NCBI RefSeq assembly: GCF_014202475.1
Contig: NZ_JACHGV010000009.1
Span: forward strand, 186,001-250,000
Source of the DNA: Streptomyces paradoxus
Lineage (GTDB): Bacteria; Actinomycetota; Actinomycetes; Streptomycetales; Streptomycetaceae
Direction of reading: 5' to 3'
DNA: 64,000 nt
This document shows, piece after piece, positions 16,654 through 26,096 of this stretch. Position numbers and translations under genes: made by a program. Numbering within the stretch: the first letter of the stretch is position 1; each line of letters starts with the position of its first letter. Below the pieces are notes generated by a model, which was given only the letters and a program-made list of their open reading frames with translations, ran no database searches and was not told the DNA's origin.

Positions 16654-17084
16654 GTCCCGCGCGGGGCGGCAGCGTGCTGAACCTGGACACGCTGGTGCGC
16701 GTCCGGCGCGGGCTGCGGACGTCCGTCCCGGCCCTGCGGCTGCCCGTGCCCGACGGCATGACCGCCCCGCTCGGCTGCGACGCGGTCGCGGTCCCCGCCC
16801 ACGTCGGCCCGCTGATCATGCCCCGGCTGCCCCGCGTGGGCTGCCTCTACGCGGACGAGACGCACTGGTGGTGGCTGGTGCCGTCCGACTCCGACCACGC
16901 CCTGGAGTGGCCCGCCCCGGCGCGGTACGTCACCGGCGCGGTCGTCCCGGACCTGCTGGAGGTCCCCGACCTGATCCACCGCCCGGACGGCACGCTTCCC
17001 TACACCCCGCCGATCCCCCTCTACCTGGCCCTGTGCCGCGCGACGGGGACTGCCCCGTCCTGGTCGCGGCCGGTCAGCGCGTAA
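16650..17084 (+). CDS. hypothetical protein coupled to the ATP-binding protein
   Basis: The product is 144 residues with no recognised domain. It is soluble, with Pro-rich stretches and aromatic clusters (THWWWLVPSDSDHALEWP). It starts inside the stop of the preceding gene (ATGA overlap), so the two are translationally coupled, and it is probably a partner of the regulatory module. The 232 bases after it hold no gene I can support. Confidence 0.7.
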   Translation: MSPARGGSVLNLDTLVRVRRGLRTSVPALRLPVPDGMTAPLGCDAVAVPAHVGPLIMPRLPRVGCLYADETHWWWLVPSDSDHALEWPAPARYVTGAVVPDLLEVPDLIHRPDGTLPYTPPIPLYLALCRATGTAPSWSRPVSA

Positions 17085-17316
17085 GCAGAGCCTGGCCGAC
17101 CGACCCGGCTCCGGCTCCAGTCCGACGACCGACCGCTGCGCACACCACCACCGCCCGCACCACCCCGCACCCCCGCGCCGCCCCGCACCTCCTCCCGGCC
17201 AGGTCGTGCGCCCGCGCGCATCCGGCGCCCCGGGCTGCGCCCTGCCCGCGGCGGGTTCCGCCCCGCAATAGTGGGCCGCTCACAGGCGGGGCACGAGGCG
17301 GGGAGGTCGGTCGACG

Positions 17317-19272
17317 GTGGGGAAGAAGCGGACCGCGCCGGAGGTGTCCGAGTCGGAGCGGCTGCTCTTCGGCGGGCCGCTGCGCTACGACATGGGCTGG
17401 AACAGTCACGCCGACGCGTTCCTGGAGCTGAACTTCCGCGCCATGATCACCCGGCTGCCGTCCCTGCTCGCGGCCAGCCTCCGGCTCGCCCGGCAGGCCG
17501 ACCGGGGCGCCGCGCGGATCGTGCTGGCCGCCGAGGCGGGCCGGGGCGTGGCACAGGCGGTGAGCCTGCTCGCGGTGAACAGCGTGCTGGCCCGGCTGAT
17601 GGGCGGCGGCCCGATCGACGACCGGCTGCGCGGAGCCGTCCCCGCCCTGGTCACGGTGGCCGTCGTGATGTTCCTCGCGGCCCTGCTGCGGGCCGCGAGC
17701 ACGTACGCCACCGGCCGGCTGGAGCCCAAGGTCGAGCGGGTGGCGACCGAGCGGTACCTGGAGCGGGCGGCGGCCGTCGAGCTGGCCGCGATCGAGGACC
17801 ACGCCTTTCACAAGCTCCTCGACACCGCGCAGTACGGCGCCGCCTCCGCGCGCCGGATGATCTCCTACGGGACCCGCGTGATCAACGCGATGATCTCGCT
17901 GATCGCGGCGGCGGGCGTGCTGACCGTGCTGCACCCCGCCCTGCTGCCGCTGCTGGTGACGATGACCCTGCCGAGCGCCTGGAGCGCGCTGACCGTCGCG
18001 CGTCGGCGCTACGAGTCGTTCCACGCCTGGGTGCAGCACGCCCGGGCGGGCCGGCTGCTCGGCAGCCTGCTGATCGAGCCCGAGGCGGCCCCCGAGATCC
18101 GGGTGCACGGGGTGGGCTCCTTCCTGCTGCGGCACTTCCGCGCGATGTCGGAGACGGCCGAGGCCGAGCAGGCCCGCCTGGCCAGGCTCGCCGCTCGCAC
18201 GGGCCTGATCGCGGCGGCGTGGACGGGCCTGGCGACGGTGGCGACGTACGCGACGCTGGGCGGGCTGCTGCTGGCGGGCGCGATGGCCCTGTCGGTCGCG
18301 GGGACGGCCGTGATCGCGATCCGGACCGGCTCGCAGAGCCTCGACACGCTCGTGGTGGAGGTCAACGCGCTGCACGAGGAGGCGCTGTTCGTCGGGGACC
18401 TGCACCGGCTGTACACCGAGGCGGACCAGTGGGCGATCCCCGCGGGCGGTGCGCCGCTGCCGGAGGATCCGCGCGAGATCCGCTTCGAGAACGTCACCTT
18501 CCGCTACCCGGGCGATTCGGCCCGCCCCGCTCTCGACGACGTGACGCTGAGCCTGCCGCTGGGCCGGATCGTGGCTCTGGTCGGCGAGAACGGCTCCGGC
18601 AAGACGACCCTGGTCAAGCTGCTCGCCGGGCTCTACACGCCGGAGCGGGGGCGGATCCTGTGGGACGACGTGGACGCGGCGACCGCGGACCGGCGTCTGC
18701 TGGCCGAGCGGATCGCGATGGTGGCGCAGGACTTCAAGCGGTGGCCGTTCACGGCCCGGGTGAACGTCGCCCTGGGGCGTCCGTCGGTGCCCTTGTGCGA
18801 GGACCGGCTGGGCGCGGCGGTCGCCGACGCGGGGGCGGAGACGGTGGTGGCGGACCTGCCGCGCGGGCTGGACACGCTGCTCGCCCGCAACTTCAGCGGC
18901 GGTCACGAACTGTCGGGCGGCCAGTGGCAGCGGCTCGGCATCGCCCGGGCGGCCTACCGCAGGGGCCGCATCCTGATCGTGGACGAGCCGACGGCGGCTC
19001 TGGACGCCCGGGCCGAGCTGGAGGTCTTCGAGCGGATCCGCGCCCTGGCCGACAGCGGCCAGACGGTCGTACTGATCACGCACCGGCTGGCGTCCGTGCG
19101 GCACGCGGATCTGGTGCACGTCCTGGACCACGGCCGGCTCGTGGAGTCCGGGACGCCGGAGGAGCTGCTGGCCACCGGTGGCGTCTACGCCGAGCTCTAC
19201 GCGCTCCAGGCGGAGCAGTTCGCCTCGTCACCCGCGCCGGCCAGGAAGGTGCCGGCGCCCAAGGCGGACTGA
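17317..19272 (+). CDS. ABC exporter, fused permease and ATPase
   Basis: The product is 651 residues. A membrane domain of about six helices (roughly 50-340) is followed by a nucleotide-binding domain with Walker A GENGSGKTTL (about 423), Q-loop MVAQDFKRWPF, signature LSGGQ (about 533), Walker B ILIVDEPTA (about 552) and the H-loop ITHRLASVRHAD. The membrane part is divergent in sequence and has the arrangement of lantibiotic or multidrug half-transporters. No peptidase C39 domain is present. The GTG at 17317 follows GGGAGG. A short 60-residue gene lies convergent at its end; no biosynthetic genes are next to it, so the cargo is unknown. Confidence 0.88.
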   Translation: MGKKRTAPEVSESERLLFGGPLRYDMGWNSHADAFLELNFRAMITRLPSLLAASLRLARQADRGAARIVLAAEAGRGVAQAVSLLAVNSVLARLMGGGPIDDRLRGAVPALVTVAVVMFLAALLRAASTYATGRLEPKVERVATERYLERAAAVELAAIEDHAFHKLLDTAQYGAASARRMISYGTRVINAMISLIAAAGVLTVLHPALLPLLVTMTLPSAWSALTVARRRYESFHAWVQHARAGRLLGSLLIEPEAAPEIRVHGVGSFLLRHFRAMSETAEAEQARLARLAARTGLIAAAWTGLATVATYATLGGLLLAGAMALSVAGTAVIAIRTGSQSLDTLVVEVNALHEEALFVGDLHRLYTEADQWAIPAGGAPLPEDPREIRFENVTFRYPGDSARPALDDVTLSLPLGRIVALVGENGSGKTTLVKLLAGLYTPERGRILWDDVDAATADRRLLAERIAMVAQDFKRWPFTARVNVALGRPSVPLCEDRLGAAVADAGAETVVADLPRGLDTLLARNFSGGHELSGGQWQRLGIARAAYRRGRILIVDEPTAALDARAELEVFERIRALADSGQTVVLITHRLASVRHADLVHVLDHGRLVESGTPEELLATGGVYAELYALQAEQFASSPAPARKVPAPKAD

Positions 19273-19281
19273 CGGCACACG

Positions 19282-19464
19282 TCAGGCGGTGGCGTCGGCC
19301 ACGTCCCCGCTGCGCACGATCACCAGGAACATGTCCGTGGCGAGGTCCATGACGACCTCCGCGGGCAGGCCTTCGCTGCGCCGCGCCTGCGCGAACTCCT
19401 CCGCAGGCCAGGAGCCACGCGGCCCACCGGCAGGAAAGCGTTCGAGCACCGTTCGCCCGTTCAC
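19282..19464 (-). CDS. small conserved-looking hypothetical protein (60 aa)
   Basis: The product is 60 residues beginning VNGRTVLERFPAGGPRG. It is convergent with the ABC exporter, nine bases from its stop. Support for translation is a strong GGAGG ribosome-binding site six bases before the GTG start and GC-rich third codon positions. It has no Cys and no signal peptide. I do not recognise a family. Confidence 0.6.
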   Translation of the reverse strand: MNGRTVLERFPAGGPRGSWPAEEFAQARRSEGLPAEVVMDLATDMFLVIVRSGDVADATA

Positions 19465-19694
19465 CCTGCACCTCCATGTAGCGCTGTACTCGTAGAGTTA
19501 AACGCCAACCATGGGGTGAACGGCTCGCGAAGTGACGGTACTGAGACGTAGTTGACACGCGTTCACCGCCAAGTGTGACCAACTTCTCAGCCTCTTGGCC
19601 TATGTGTTCACATTCCGTATCAGTCGTCGTACTCGTCGTGACGCCAGATGCTCACTTCTCACAGGCGCCCCACAGGTGCCGGGGACGCGTGCCG

Positions 19695-21059
19695 TCAGGT
19701 GTCGTACCGCTGGATGCGCCGGCCGTGGGTGCGGTCGACGAGTGCGGGCAGGCGCTCCTGCAGCTCCCGTACCACCGTCGGCACGTCGATCGTCAGGAGC
19801 TCCCGGTCTCGCATCAGGATCCGTCCGTCGACGATCGTGGTGCGGACGTCGGCGGAGCGGGCGCTGTGCACGAGCGTGGCGGCGAGGTCGTGGACGGGCT
19901 GGGTGTGCGGCCCGGTGAGGTCGACCAGGACGATGTCGGCCCGCCGGCCGGGCGCGATGCTGCCGACGCTGTCCCCGAGGCCCACGGCACGGGCGCTCTG
20001 CAGCGTGGCGTGGTGCAGGGCCTGCCGGGAGGTCAGCCAGCGGGGGTCGCCCTCGGCCGAATCCGGGACCAGCGAGGTGAGGGCCATGGACTCCCACACG
20101 TCGAGGCTGTTGTTGGAGGCGGCGCCGTCGGTGGCGAGTCCCACGTCGACGCCGATGTCGCCGAGGGCGCGGACCGGCGTGGTGTCGGGCCAGGCGAACT
20201 TGAGGTAGCCGCGGGGAGCGCTGGCGACGGCCGTGCGGCCGTCGGCCTGCTCCAAGAGGGGGAGGTCGCTGTCGACGATGCCGGTGCCGTGGGCGAGGAG
20301 CAGGTCCGTGTGGAGGAGGGTGGTGCGTTCCAGGACCTCGATCGGGGTGACGCCATGGCGTGCCAGGCTGGTCTCGGTCTGGTCGCGGTTCTCGGCGGCG
20401 TGGAGGTGCACGGGCAGGCCGTACGTGCGGGCGAGCTCGGCGGTGGCGGCGAGGTCGGCGTCGTCGACCGTGTAGGGCGCGTGGGGCGCGAGCGCGGTGG
20501 TGATCCGGCCGCCGGCCGCTCCGCGGTGGCGCAGCGCGAACTCCAGCGACCGCTCCCGGCCTTCGGGGCCCTGCGAGGAGAAGAAGGCCTCGCCGAGCAG
20601 CGCCCGCATACCGGAATCCTCGACCACCCGGGCCACCGCGTCCATGGCGAAGTAGTGGTCGGCGAAGCAGGTGACGCCCGCGCGGATCATCTCGGCGCAG
20701 GCGAGCCGCGCCCCCAACTCGACGTCCGTCGCTGCGAGGTTGGACTCGACGGGCCAGACGACGTCGTTGAACCACTCCTCGGTCGGCAGGTCCTCGGCGA
20801 GGCCGCGCAGCGCGACCATCGGCGCGTGCGTGTGGCAGTTGATCAGGCCGGGCAGGGCGACCTGGCCGGGGGCGTCGATCCGCTCGGCGGCGGGCAGGTG
20901 CGCGGCCCCGGCGGTGGTCGTGACGGCCTCGACGATCCCGCCGCGTACGACGATCGCGGCGTCCTCCGCGAACCCGGCCCGCTCTTGATCGTCGTGCACG
21001 AGGACCGTACATGCGCTGATGATGAGGTCGGCGGGATCGTCCGCGGCAGAAGGCGTCAT
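19695..21059 (-). CDS. amidohydrolase of the MTA/SAH (TrzN/ATZ-type) deaminase group
   Basis: The product is 454 residues and fits the metal-dependent deaminases that act on S-adenosylhomocysteine, methylthioadenosine, 8-oxoguanine or guanine-like rings. Metal ligands are visible: INCHTHAPM (H76, H78), HLHAAENRDQT, HGTGIVDSDLPLLEQ, and Asp in LATDGAASNN. The C-terminal SIAPGRRADIVLVDL closes the beta-sandwich. The ATG at 21059 gives the normal N-terminal sandwich strand; the upstream extension is not needed. Substrate specificity cannot be assigned. Confidence 0.87.
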   Translation of the reverse strand: MTPSAADDPADLIISACTVLVHDDQERAGFAEDAAIVVRGGIVEAVTTTAGAAHLPAAERIDAPGQVALPGLINCHTHAPMVALRGLAEDLPTEEWFNDVVWPVESNLAATDVELGARLACAEMIRAGVTCFADHYFAMDAVARVVEDSGMRALLGEAFFSSQGPEGRERSLEFALRHRGAAGGRITTALAPHAPYTVDDADLAATAELARTYGLPVHLHAAENRDQTETSLARHGVTPIEVLERTTLLHTDLLLAHGTGIVDSDLPLLEQADGRTAVASAPRGYLKFAWPDTTPVRALGDIGVDVGLATDGAASNNSLDVWESMALTSLVPDSAEGDPRWLTSRQALHHATLQSARAVGLGDSVGSIAPGRRADIVLVDLTGPHTQPVHDLAATLVHSARSADVRTTIVDGRILMRDRELLTIDVPTVVRELQERLPALVDRTHGRRIQRYDT

Positions 21060-21193
21060 CACGCCAACGTACGACGGCGTCGTAGGGCGGCATGAGCCGA
21101 ACCGCACTTCCCGTCACGGCTCTGTCGCGGGGCGGGCCGGGCGCGCACCCTGGCCTCACCACCCCGTCTGTCGGCTTCTGAAAGGAGCCCGGC

Positions 21194-22150
21194 ATGATGC
21201 TCCTCGGCACCTGGAACCTGGAGAACCTCTACCGGCCCGGCGGCCCGTACGGCCCGCCGGACGAGGCCGGGTACGAGGCGAAGCTCGCCGCGCTCGCCGC
21301 CGTGATCACGGAACTCGATCCGACCCTGCTCGGCGTGCAGGAGGTCGGCGACCCCGAGGCCCTGAAGGACCTGGCCGGCATGCTCGACGACGACTGGCAC
21401 GTCGCCCTGTCCGAGCATCCGGACAGCCGGGGCATACGGGTCGGGTTCCTGAGCCGTACGCCGCTGACGGTGGTGGCCGACACACGGGCGTTCCCGGCGG
21501 AGCTGCGTCCCGTCCAGGCGGACGACGCGGGACTGACGGCGGGGCAGGCGGGGCGGGGCGTCCTGGCCGTGGAGGCCGAGGGCGGGGAGGGGCCCCTGCG
21601 GGTGGCCGTCTGCCATCTGAAGTCGAAGCTGCTGACGTACCCGAACGGCCGGTTCCAGCCGCGCGACGAGGGCGAACGGGCCCGCTACGGCGCCTATGCC
21701 CTGTACCGGCGGGCCGCCGAGGCGACGGCGCTGCGCGCGCTGGCGGACGAGCTGCTGGCCGGTGACGGGCAGGGGCGGGACGTGGCGATACTGGGCGACC
21801 TCAACGACGAGGTGCAGGCGGCGACCACGCAGATCCTGCTCGGCCCGCCCGGCTCGGAGATCGGCACCCCGGGCTACGACCGGCCCGACCGGGGCGACGC
21901 GACGCGGCTGTGGGACGTGGCCCCGCTCATCCCGCCCGGGCAGCGCTGGTCCCGGGTGAACTCCGGGCGGCGCGAGCTGATCGACCACGTGCTGCTGAGC
22001 CACCGTCTGGTGCGCCGGGCGACGGGGGCGGGCACGGGTCTGCCCGGCGAGGGCCCGCCCGGCCTGCCGTCGGTCGGCCCCGATCCGGCGGAGCGCCGCG
22101 GCGAGCCCGGGTCGGACCACGCCCCCGTGTGGGTACGGGTCGGCGGCTGA
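21194..22150 (+). CDS. endonuclease/exonuclease/phosphatase (EEP) family hydrolase
   Basis: The product is 318 residues with the complete set of EEP motifs: GTWNLENL at the N-terminus, LLGVQEVGD (metal Glu), AVCHLKSK, ILGDLNDEVQ (catalytic Asp/Asn) and the C-terminal SDHAPVWVRV with the Asp-His pair. There is no signal peptide. It could be an intracellular nuclease or phosphodiesterase. Adjacent ATG codons at 21194 and 21197 follow AAAGGAG. It is divergent from the amidohydrolase. Confidence 0.87.
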   Translation: MMLLGTWNLENLYRPGGPYGPPDEAGYEAKLAALAAVITELDPTLLGVQEVGDPEALKDLAGMLDDDWHVALSEHPDSRGIRVGFLSRTPLTVVADTRAFPAELRPVQADDAGLTAGQAGRGVLAVEAEGGEGPLRVAVCHLKSKLLTYPNGRFQPRDEGERARYGAYALYRRAAEATALRALADELLAGDGQGRDVAILGDLNDEVQAATTQILLGPPGSEIGTPGYDRPDRGDATRLWDVAPLIPPGQRWSRVNSGRRELIDHVLLSHRLVRRATGAGTGLPGEGPPGLPSVGPDPAERRGEPGSDHAPVWVRVGG

Positions 22151-22229
22151 GCGGGGCGACGGCGCCGGAGTGCCTGCCGCGGCCGACGGGCCGCGGGCGG
22201 ACCGCGATGCCCGCGCTGGCGGGTGGGTG

Positions 22230-24125
22230 CTAGCCGGCGAGGGGTGTCCGGGGCGGTGGCCGTAGTCCCACCCGCTCTCCCCGGCGGGAGAGTTCGGTGA
22301 GGACGGCCGCGAGGCGTTCCTCGTGGCGGGGCCCGATCCGGCCCGTGTCGTCCAGGTGCACGGCGCAGGCGGTGGTGGTGTCGACCAGGCGTTCGAGGAG
22401 GTCGGCCACCTCGTCCGCGCCCTCGGTGTGCCGGGCGAGGGCGGGCAGTTCGTGCGCGGAGAGGGAGATGGCCGAGCGGGCCTCGGCGAGGGTGCGGTAG
22501 GCCTCGCGGCGCAGGGTCCAGCGCGTGGCCCGGTGGTCGGAGGGGGTGCCCGAGGTGCCGATGCGGGGGGCGACGGCCTCGTCGAGGACGTGCGTGACGT
22601 AGGCGTGCGCGGCGTCGCTCGCCGCCGCGAGCCGGGCCCGCACTCCCCCGCCGCCCTGGCCGGGCATCGGCAGGTGCCCGACGATCAGCACGATGGCGCA
22701 GGCCAGCAGCGTCTCGCCGATCCGGCCGGCGGAGGCCTGGGGCTCGCCGCCGACCATGACGAGCGCGAGGACCAGGACGGTGACGACGGCGGTCTGGGCG
22801 GCGAAGTGGCGGGTGGCCACGGGTATGAGCGCGCCGCTGAGGGCGACGAGCACGATGAGCCCTTCCGGGCGGGGCAGGATGGCGGCGAGCCCCGCGAAGA
22901 GCAGCGCCCCGAAGACGGTCCCGGCGGCCCGGTTCAGCAGGCGCGAGGCCAGCGGCCCCAGGTCGGGCTTGACCAGGAACACGGCGGTGGCGGGCAGCCA
23001 GTACCAGTGCTCGTGCTGCCCGTACCACTGGCTCTGGTGCAGGGCCTGGGCGACCGCCGAGCTGGCGCCGAAGCAGAGGGCGACGCGGAGCCCGTACTCG
23101 CGTCCGGCACTGCCGAAGGCGGCGCGCAGCCGGTCACCAGCGCTGCGGGGACGGGTGTGCAGATCGCCGCCCCGGCCCTGGTCGAACACCTCGGCGGCGT
23201 GCAGGAGGGCGTCGTCGAGGGCGCGCAGGGCGGGTGCCGAACGGGACGGGGCGGGCAGCGGCCCGGTGTGGGTGTTGCCGCGTACGGCGGCGGCGAGCCG
23301 CCGGGGGCCTTCGGAGGCCCGTTCGGCGATGGGTTCCTCGGCCCAGGCGAGGGCGGTGGCGGCCTCGGCGAGGGGCAGGGCAGCGGCGTACTGCGCGTGC
23401 AGCCGCCGCTCGGCGGAGGAGGAGGCGTACCTCCGCAGCCGGGGCCCGGCGAGGGCGTCCTGGGCATGGTCGAGGGCGGCGGTCAGGGCGGCCCGGCGGC
23501 GGATGGCGTCCGGCCCGCCGACGGCGTCGAGCAGTTCGGCGACGGCCTCGTACACCCCGGCCACGGCCGCGCGCTCCCCGTCGAAGCGGAAGTCACCGGC
23601 GAGGGAGCCGGGCGTGGGCAGGACGAGCCGCAGCACGAGCAGCCATCCCGCCCCGGCGAGATAGGCGAGCGCCCGCTCCCAGCCCGGCTCGGGCAGGGGC
23701 ATTCCGGCGCCGATCGCCGCGCCGACCAGCAGCTGCGTCCCGGCGGCGGACGCGACGGGTCCGACGGCGCTCATCCCTCCGGCGACGAGCCCCACAGCCG
23801 TGAGGACGACGGTGAGCACCACCGCCCCGGTCTCCTGCCCGGTGTACGTCCCGGCCACGAGCCCCAGCGCACCGCCGAAGGCGGGCACCCCGATCCGCTT
23901 GACCGAGACGCGCCGGCTCCCGGGCCGGTCGTTGATGCCGGCCAGCATGGCGGCGACGGCGGCGACGACGCCGAGTGAGGTGAGACCGGTCTGCACGGCC
24001 ACAAACAGCAACGGCCCGGCGGACAGGGCCCCCCGCGTGACCGCGCTCCAGGGCACCGGCCCCCGCTGTGCGCTCAGGGTGTGCGCGAGCCAGGGCGGTA
24101 GATGCGGGGCGATGCGGCGGGACAC
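22230..24125 (-). CDS. FUSC-family (aromatic acid exporter-like) membrane protein
   Basis: The product is 631 residues. It has two membrane blocks, about residues 25-165 and about 300-450, separated by a mainly helical soluble region rich in Ala and Arg. A C-terminal cytoplasmic domain of about 160 residues follows. The second block has the family motif VFLVKPDLGPLASRLLNRAAGTVFGALL, split here as VFLVKPDLGPLA and RAAGTVFGALL. FUSC proteins are thought to export aromatic or hydroxylated carboxylic acids, by analogy with AaeB. The GTG at 24125 follows AGGAG. It is divergent from the expansin gene, with about 250 bases of shared upstream DNA. Confidence 0.85.
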   Translation of the reverse strand: MSRRIAPHLPPWLAHTLSAQRGPVPWSAVTRGALSAGPLLFVAVQTGLTSLGVVAAVAAMLAGINDRPGSRRVSVKRIGVPAFGGALGLVAGTYTGQETGAVVLTVVLTAVGLVAGGMSAVGPVASAAGTQLLVGAAIGAGMPLPEPGWERALAYLAGAGWLLVLRLVLPTPGSLAGDFRFDGERAAVAGVYEAVAELLDAVGGPDAIRRRAALTAALDHAQDALAGPRLRRYASSSAERRLHAQYAAALPLAEAATALAWAEEPIAERASEGPRRLAAAVRGNTHTGPLPAPSRSAPALRALDDALLHAAEVFDQGRGGDLHTRPRSAGDRLRAAFGSAGREYGLRVALCFGASSAVAQALHQSQWYGQHEHWYWLPATAVFLVKPDLGPLASRLLNRAAGTVFGALLFAGLAAILPRPEGLIVLVALSGALIPVATRHFAAQTAVVTVLVLALVMVGGEPQASAGRIGETLLACAIVLIVGHLPMPGQGGGGVRARLAAASDAAHAYVTHVLDEAVAPRIGTSGTPSDHRATRWTLRREAYRTLAEARSAISLSAHELPALARHTEGADEVADLLERLVDTTTACAVHLDDTGRIGPRHEERLAAVLTELSRRGERVGLRPPPRTPLAG

Positions 24126-24226
24126 GGTGCTCCTGTCGTCTCGACGAGGGCAGGGGAGAGCCTTCGGGCGACGGCGGCCGGGGCGGGGTGTGGCTGCCCA
24201 CGGTAGGCGGGGTTCCTGGAGGATAG

Positions 24227-24306
24227 GTTTCCGGAACGTGTCGGGCCGCTCGGAACCGGCGTTCTTTATGTACGCAATCCGGAAACGAGCCCGGCAACCT
24301 TTCCGG
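24227..24306 (+). promoter_or_regulatory. alternative-pairing repeats in the expansin upstream region
   Basis: The block CCGGAAA (24279-24285) can pair with TTTCCGG at 24300-24306, forming a 7-bp stem with a 14-base loop. It can equally pair with an earlier TTTCCGG at 24228-24234 (extended as GTTTCCGGA/TCCGGAAAC). The two pairings exclude each other. Whether the first copy is transcribed depends on the promoter, which I could not place. Confidence 0.4.
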
Positions 24307-24376
24307 CCCCGGCGACCACTGGTGAGTCGTGAGCGCGCGTTCTCCTGAACCACGCAAGGACTCGAAGGACTCATCC

Positions 24377-25330
24377 GTGGCATCCGCATCCCATCGCCGT
24401 CCCCTCCGCAAGCGGCGCACGGCCCTCGTCTGGACCGTCGCCGTGGCGGCCGTGGGGCTCCTCGTCTCTCTCGTGATCGCCCTGCGCCCGGACGGCGAGC
24501 CGGACACGGTACGGACGTCCGCCGGGACGGCCGCCACCCGCCCGGGCGCCTCGCCGACGACGCACAAGCCCACACCGGCACCGAAGCCCTCGGCGGCCTC
24601 CCCCGCTCCGAGGCGCACCCCCGCCGCGCCCTCCGCGACCACCCCGCCGGCGCGGCCCTCGCCCGCCCCCACCCGGTCGTCCGCGGCGCGGCCGGAGTCC
24701 GGCACCGCGCCCCTGGCGGGGCGGATCAAGCCCGGGACCGCCTACACCGGCGTCGCCACCCACTACGACGCAAAGGACGGTGACGGCGCCTGCCTGTACG
24801 GCCCGAGCCCCGACCTCATGGTCGCGGCGATGAACCACACCGACTACGAGACGTCCCAGGCGTGCGGGGCGTACCTCCAGGTCCGCGCCGCGAGCGGGGC
24901 CTCCGTCACCGTCCGGGTCACCAACGAGTGCCCGCTGCCCTGCGCCCCCGGGCAACTCGACCTCAGCAAGGAGGCCTTCGCGAAGCTCGCCGGTCTGTCC
25001 GCGGGACGGATACCGATCACCTGGAGCCTACTGAGCCCCGGCACGTCCGACACGGTCTCGATCCGCTACAAGACCGGTTCCAGCCGCCACTGGTGCGGCA
25101 TCCAGGCACTCGGCCACCGCAACCCGCTGGCCCGGCTGGAGGTCAGGACCGGCGGCGGCTGGAGCCGGCTGACCCGCACCGAGTACAACTACTTCCTCTC
25201 CCCCGGCGGCACCGGCTGCGGCGGCGCCCTCAGGCTCACCGACATCTACGGCGAACAGCTCACCATCGACGGCCTCGCGATCCGCCCGGACACCGTCCAG
25301 CCGACCCGCGTTCAGTTCACCCGCCGGTGA
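24377..25330 (+). CDS. membrane-anchored expansin-like protein
   Basis: The product is about 317 residues. Residues 15-36 form a single N-terminal membrane segment after a basic patch. About 80 residues of Pro/Ala/Ser/Thr-rich linker follow, then a double-psi beta-barrel (about 120-215; YTGVATHYDAKDGDGACLYG, TNECPLPCAPGQLDLS) and a C-terminal cellulose-binding-like domain. Expansins loosen cell-wall polysaccharide networks without hydrolysis; bacterial members bind cellulose and peptidoglycan. The catalytic-type Asp in QLDLSKEAF is present. GTG 24377 follows AAGGA; GTG 24329 is an alternative giving 16 more residues. The 3' end overlaps the convergent nucleotidyltransferase gene by 14 bases. 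Confidence 0.85.
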   Translation: MASASHRRPLRKRRTALVWTVAVAAVGLLVSLVIALRPDGEPDTVRTSAGTAATRPGASPTTHKPTPAPKPSAASPAPRRTPAAPSATTPPARPSPAPTRSSAARPESGTAPLAGRIKPGTAYTGVATHYDAKDGDGACLYGPSPDLMVAAMNHTDYETSQACGAYLQVRAASGASVTVRVTNECPLPCAPGQLDLSKEAFAKLAGLSAGRIPITWSLLSPGTSDTVSIRYKTGSSRHWCGIQALGHRNPLARLEVRTGGGWSRLTRTEYNYFLSPGGTGCGGALRLTDIYGEQLTIDGLAIRPDTVQPTRVQFTRR

Positions 25331-26096
25331 CGGCGCGCACGGCCCGGGCGAGGAGCCTCTCCACGTCGGCGACGGCCCGGGTCAGCCCGGCCGGGTCGTC
25401 CGGGAGGTTCCGCACGACCGTGTCCACCTCTTGCAGCCCCGCCCGCGCCACCAGCGCCTTGTCGTTGGTGACCCACTCCCCGCGCGCCGCCAGCACCGCG
25501 TGTGCGGTCTGGGTCGCGGCGAGGGCGATCGCGCCCGCGACCTGGGTGGCGGCGTTCTTCGGTGCGTGTCCCGCCCTGGTGTAGGCAAGCGTGGCCGCGG
25601 CCATGCCGTGCCAGTGCGCCGGGGCGCTGACGCGCAGTGCCGGCGGATAGGCGCCCGGGCGGGGCAGTTCGCCCCGCAGCACCTGGTTGATCGCGAGTTC
25701 GGCGACGAGGAGGTAGGTCGGGATGCCGGCCAGGTGGAACATCAGGGGCTCGACACGGAAGCGGCCCTGTTCCGCCTCGGCCCGTTCGTGTTCGACGACG
25801 GCCAGGTCGCGGTAGTGGACGTCCACCCTCCTGCCCTCGATCGTCAGCCAGGCGCCGGAGTTGAAGACGCCGCCGCCCCAGGCGCCGAGCTCGCAGACCT
25901 CGCTCTCCCAGCCGACCGCGCGGAGATCGGCCGGGTCGAAGGCGCCGCGGTAGTAGACCGCCAGATCCCAGTCGCTGTCGGGCCGTTCGGTGCCCAGGGC
26001 CCGGGAGCCACCGAGGGCGACGGCTTCCACGGCGGGCAGGGCGGCGAGACGGTCGGCGGTGGTGGCGAGGAAGGTGTGGTCCGGGGCGGTGGGCAC
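25317..26096 (-). CDS. nucleotidyltransferase-domain protein
   Basis: The product is 259 residues. The polymerase-beta-type active site GGSRALGTERPDSDWDLAV is complete, with Gly-Ser followed by the paired aspartates. The third Asp lies in RRVDVHYRDL. The helical C-terminal half resembles that of minimal nucleotidyltransferases or aminoglycoside adenylyltransferase-like proteins. The substrate is unknown, and no HEPN partner is adjacent, which argues against a MNT/HEPN toxin pair. The GTG at 26096 follows AGGAG. Confidence 0.85.
   Translation of the reverse strand: MPTAPDHTFLATTADRLAALPAVEAVALGGSRALGTERPDSDWDLAVYYRGAFDPADLRAVGWESEVCELGAWGGGVFNSGAWLTIEGRRVDVHYRDLAVVEHERAEAEQGRFRVEPLMFHLAGIPTYLLVAELAINQVLRGELPRPGAYPPALRVSAPAHWHGMAAATLAYTRAGHAPKNAATQVAGAIALAATQTAHAVLAARGEWVTNDKALVARAGLQEVDTVVRNLPDDPAGLTRAVADVERLLARAVRAVTGG

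Noticed and set aside
17074..19131. A 685-residue minus-strand frame
   Set aside because: Antisense to the ABC exporter, with no domain and biased Gln/Arg/His composition.
17317..19464. A lanthipeptide or other RiPP cluster (exporter plus small protein)
   Set aside because: No modification enzyme, no C39 peptidase domain, and the small protein has no Cys or leader cleavage motif.
25317..26096. Nucleotidyltransferase as part of a MNT/HEPN toxin-antitoxin pair
   Set aside because: No HEPN-domain gene is adjacent; the neighbours are an expansin and RidA.
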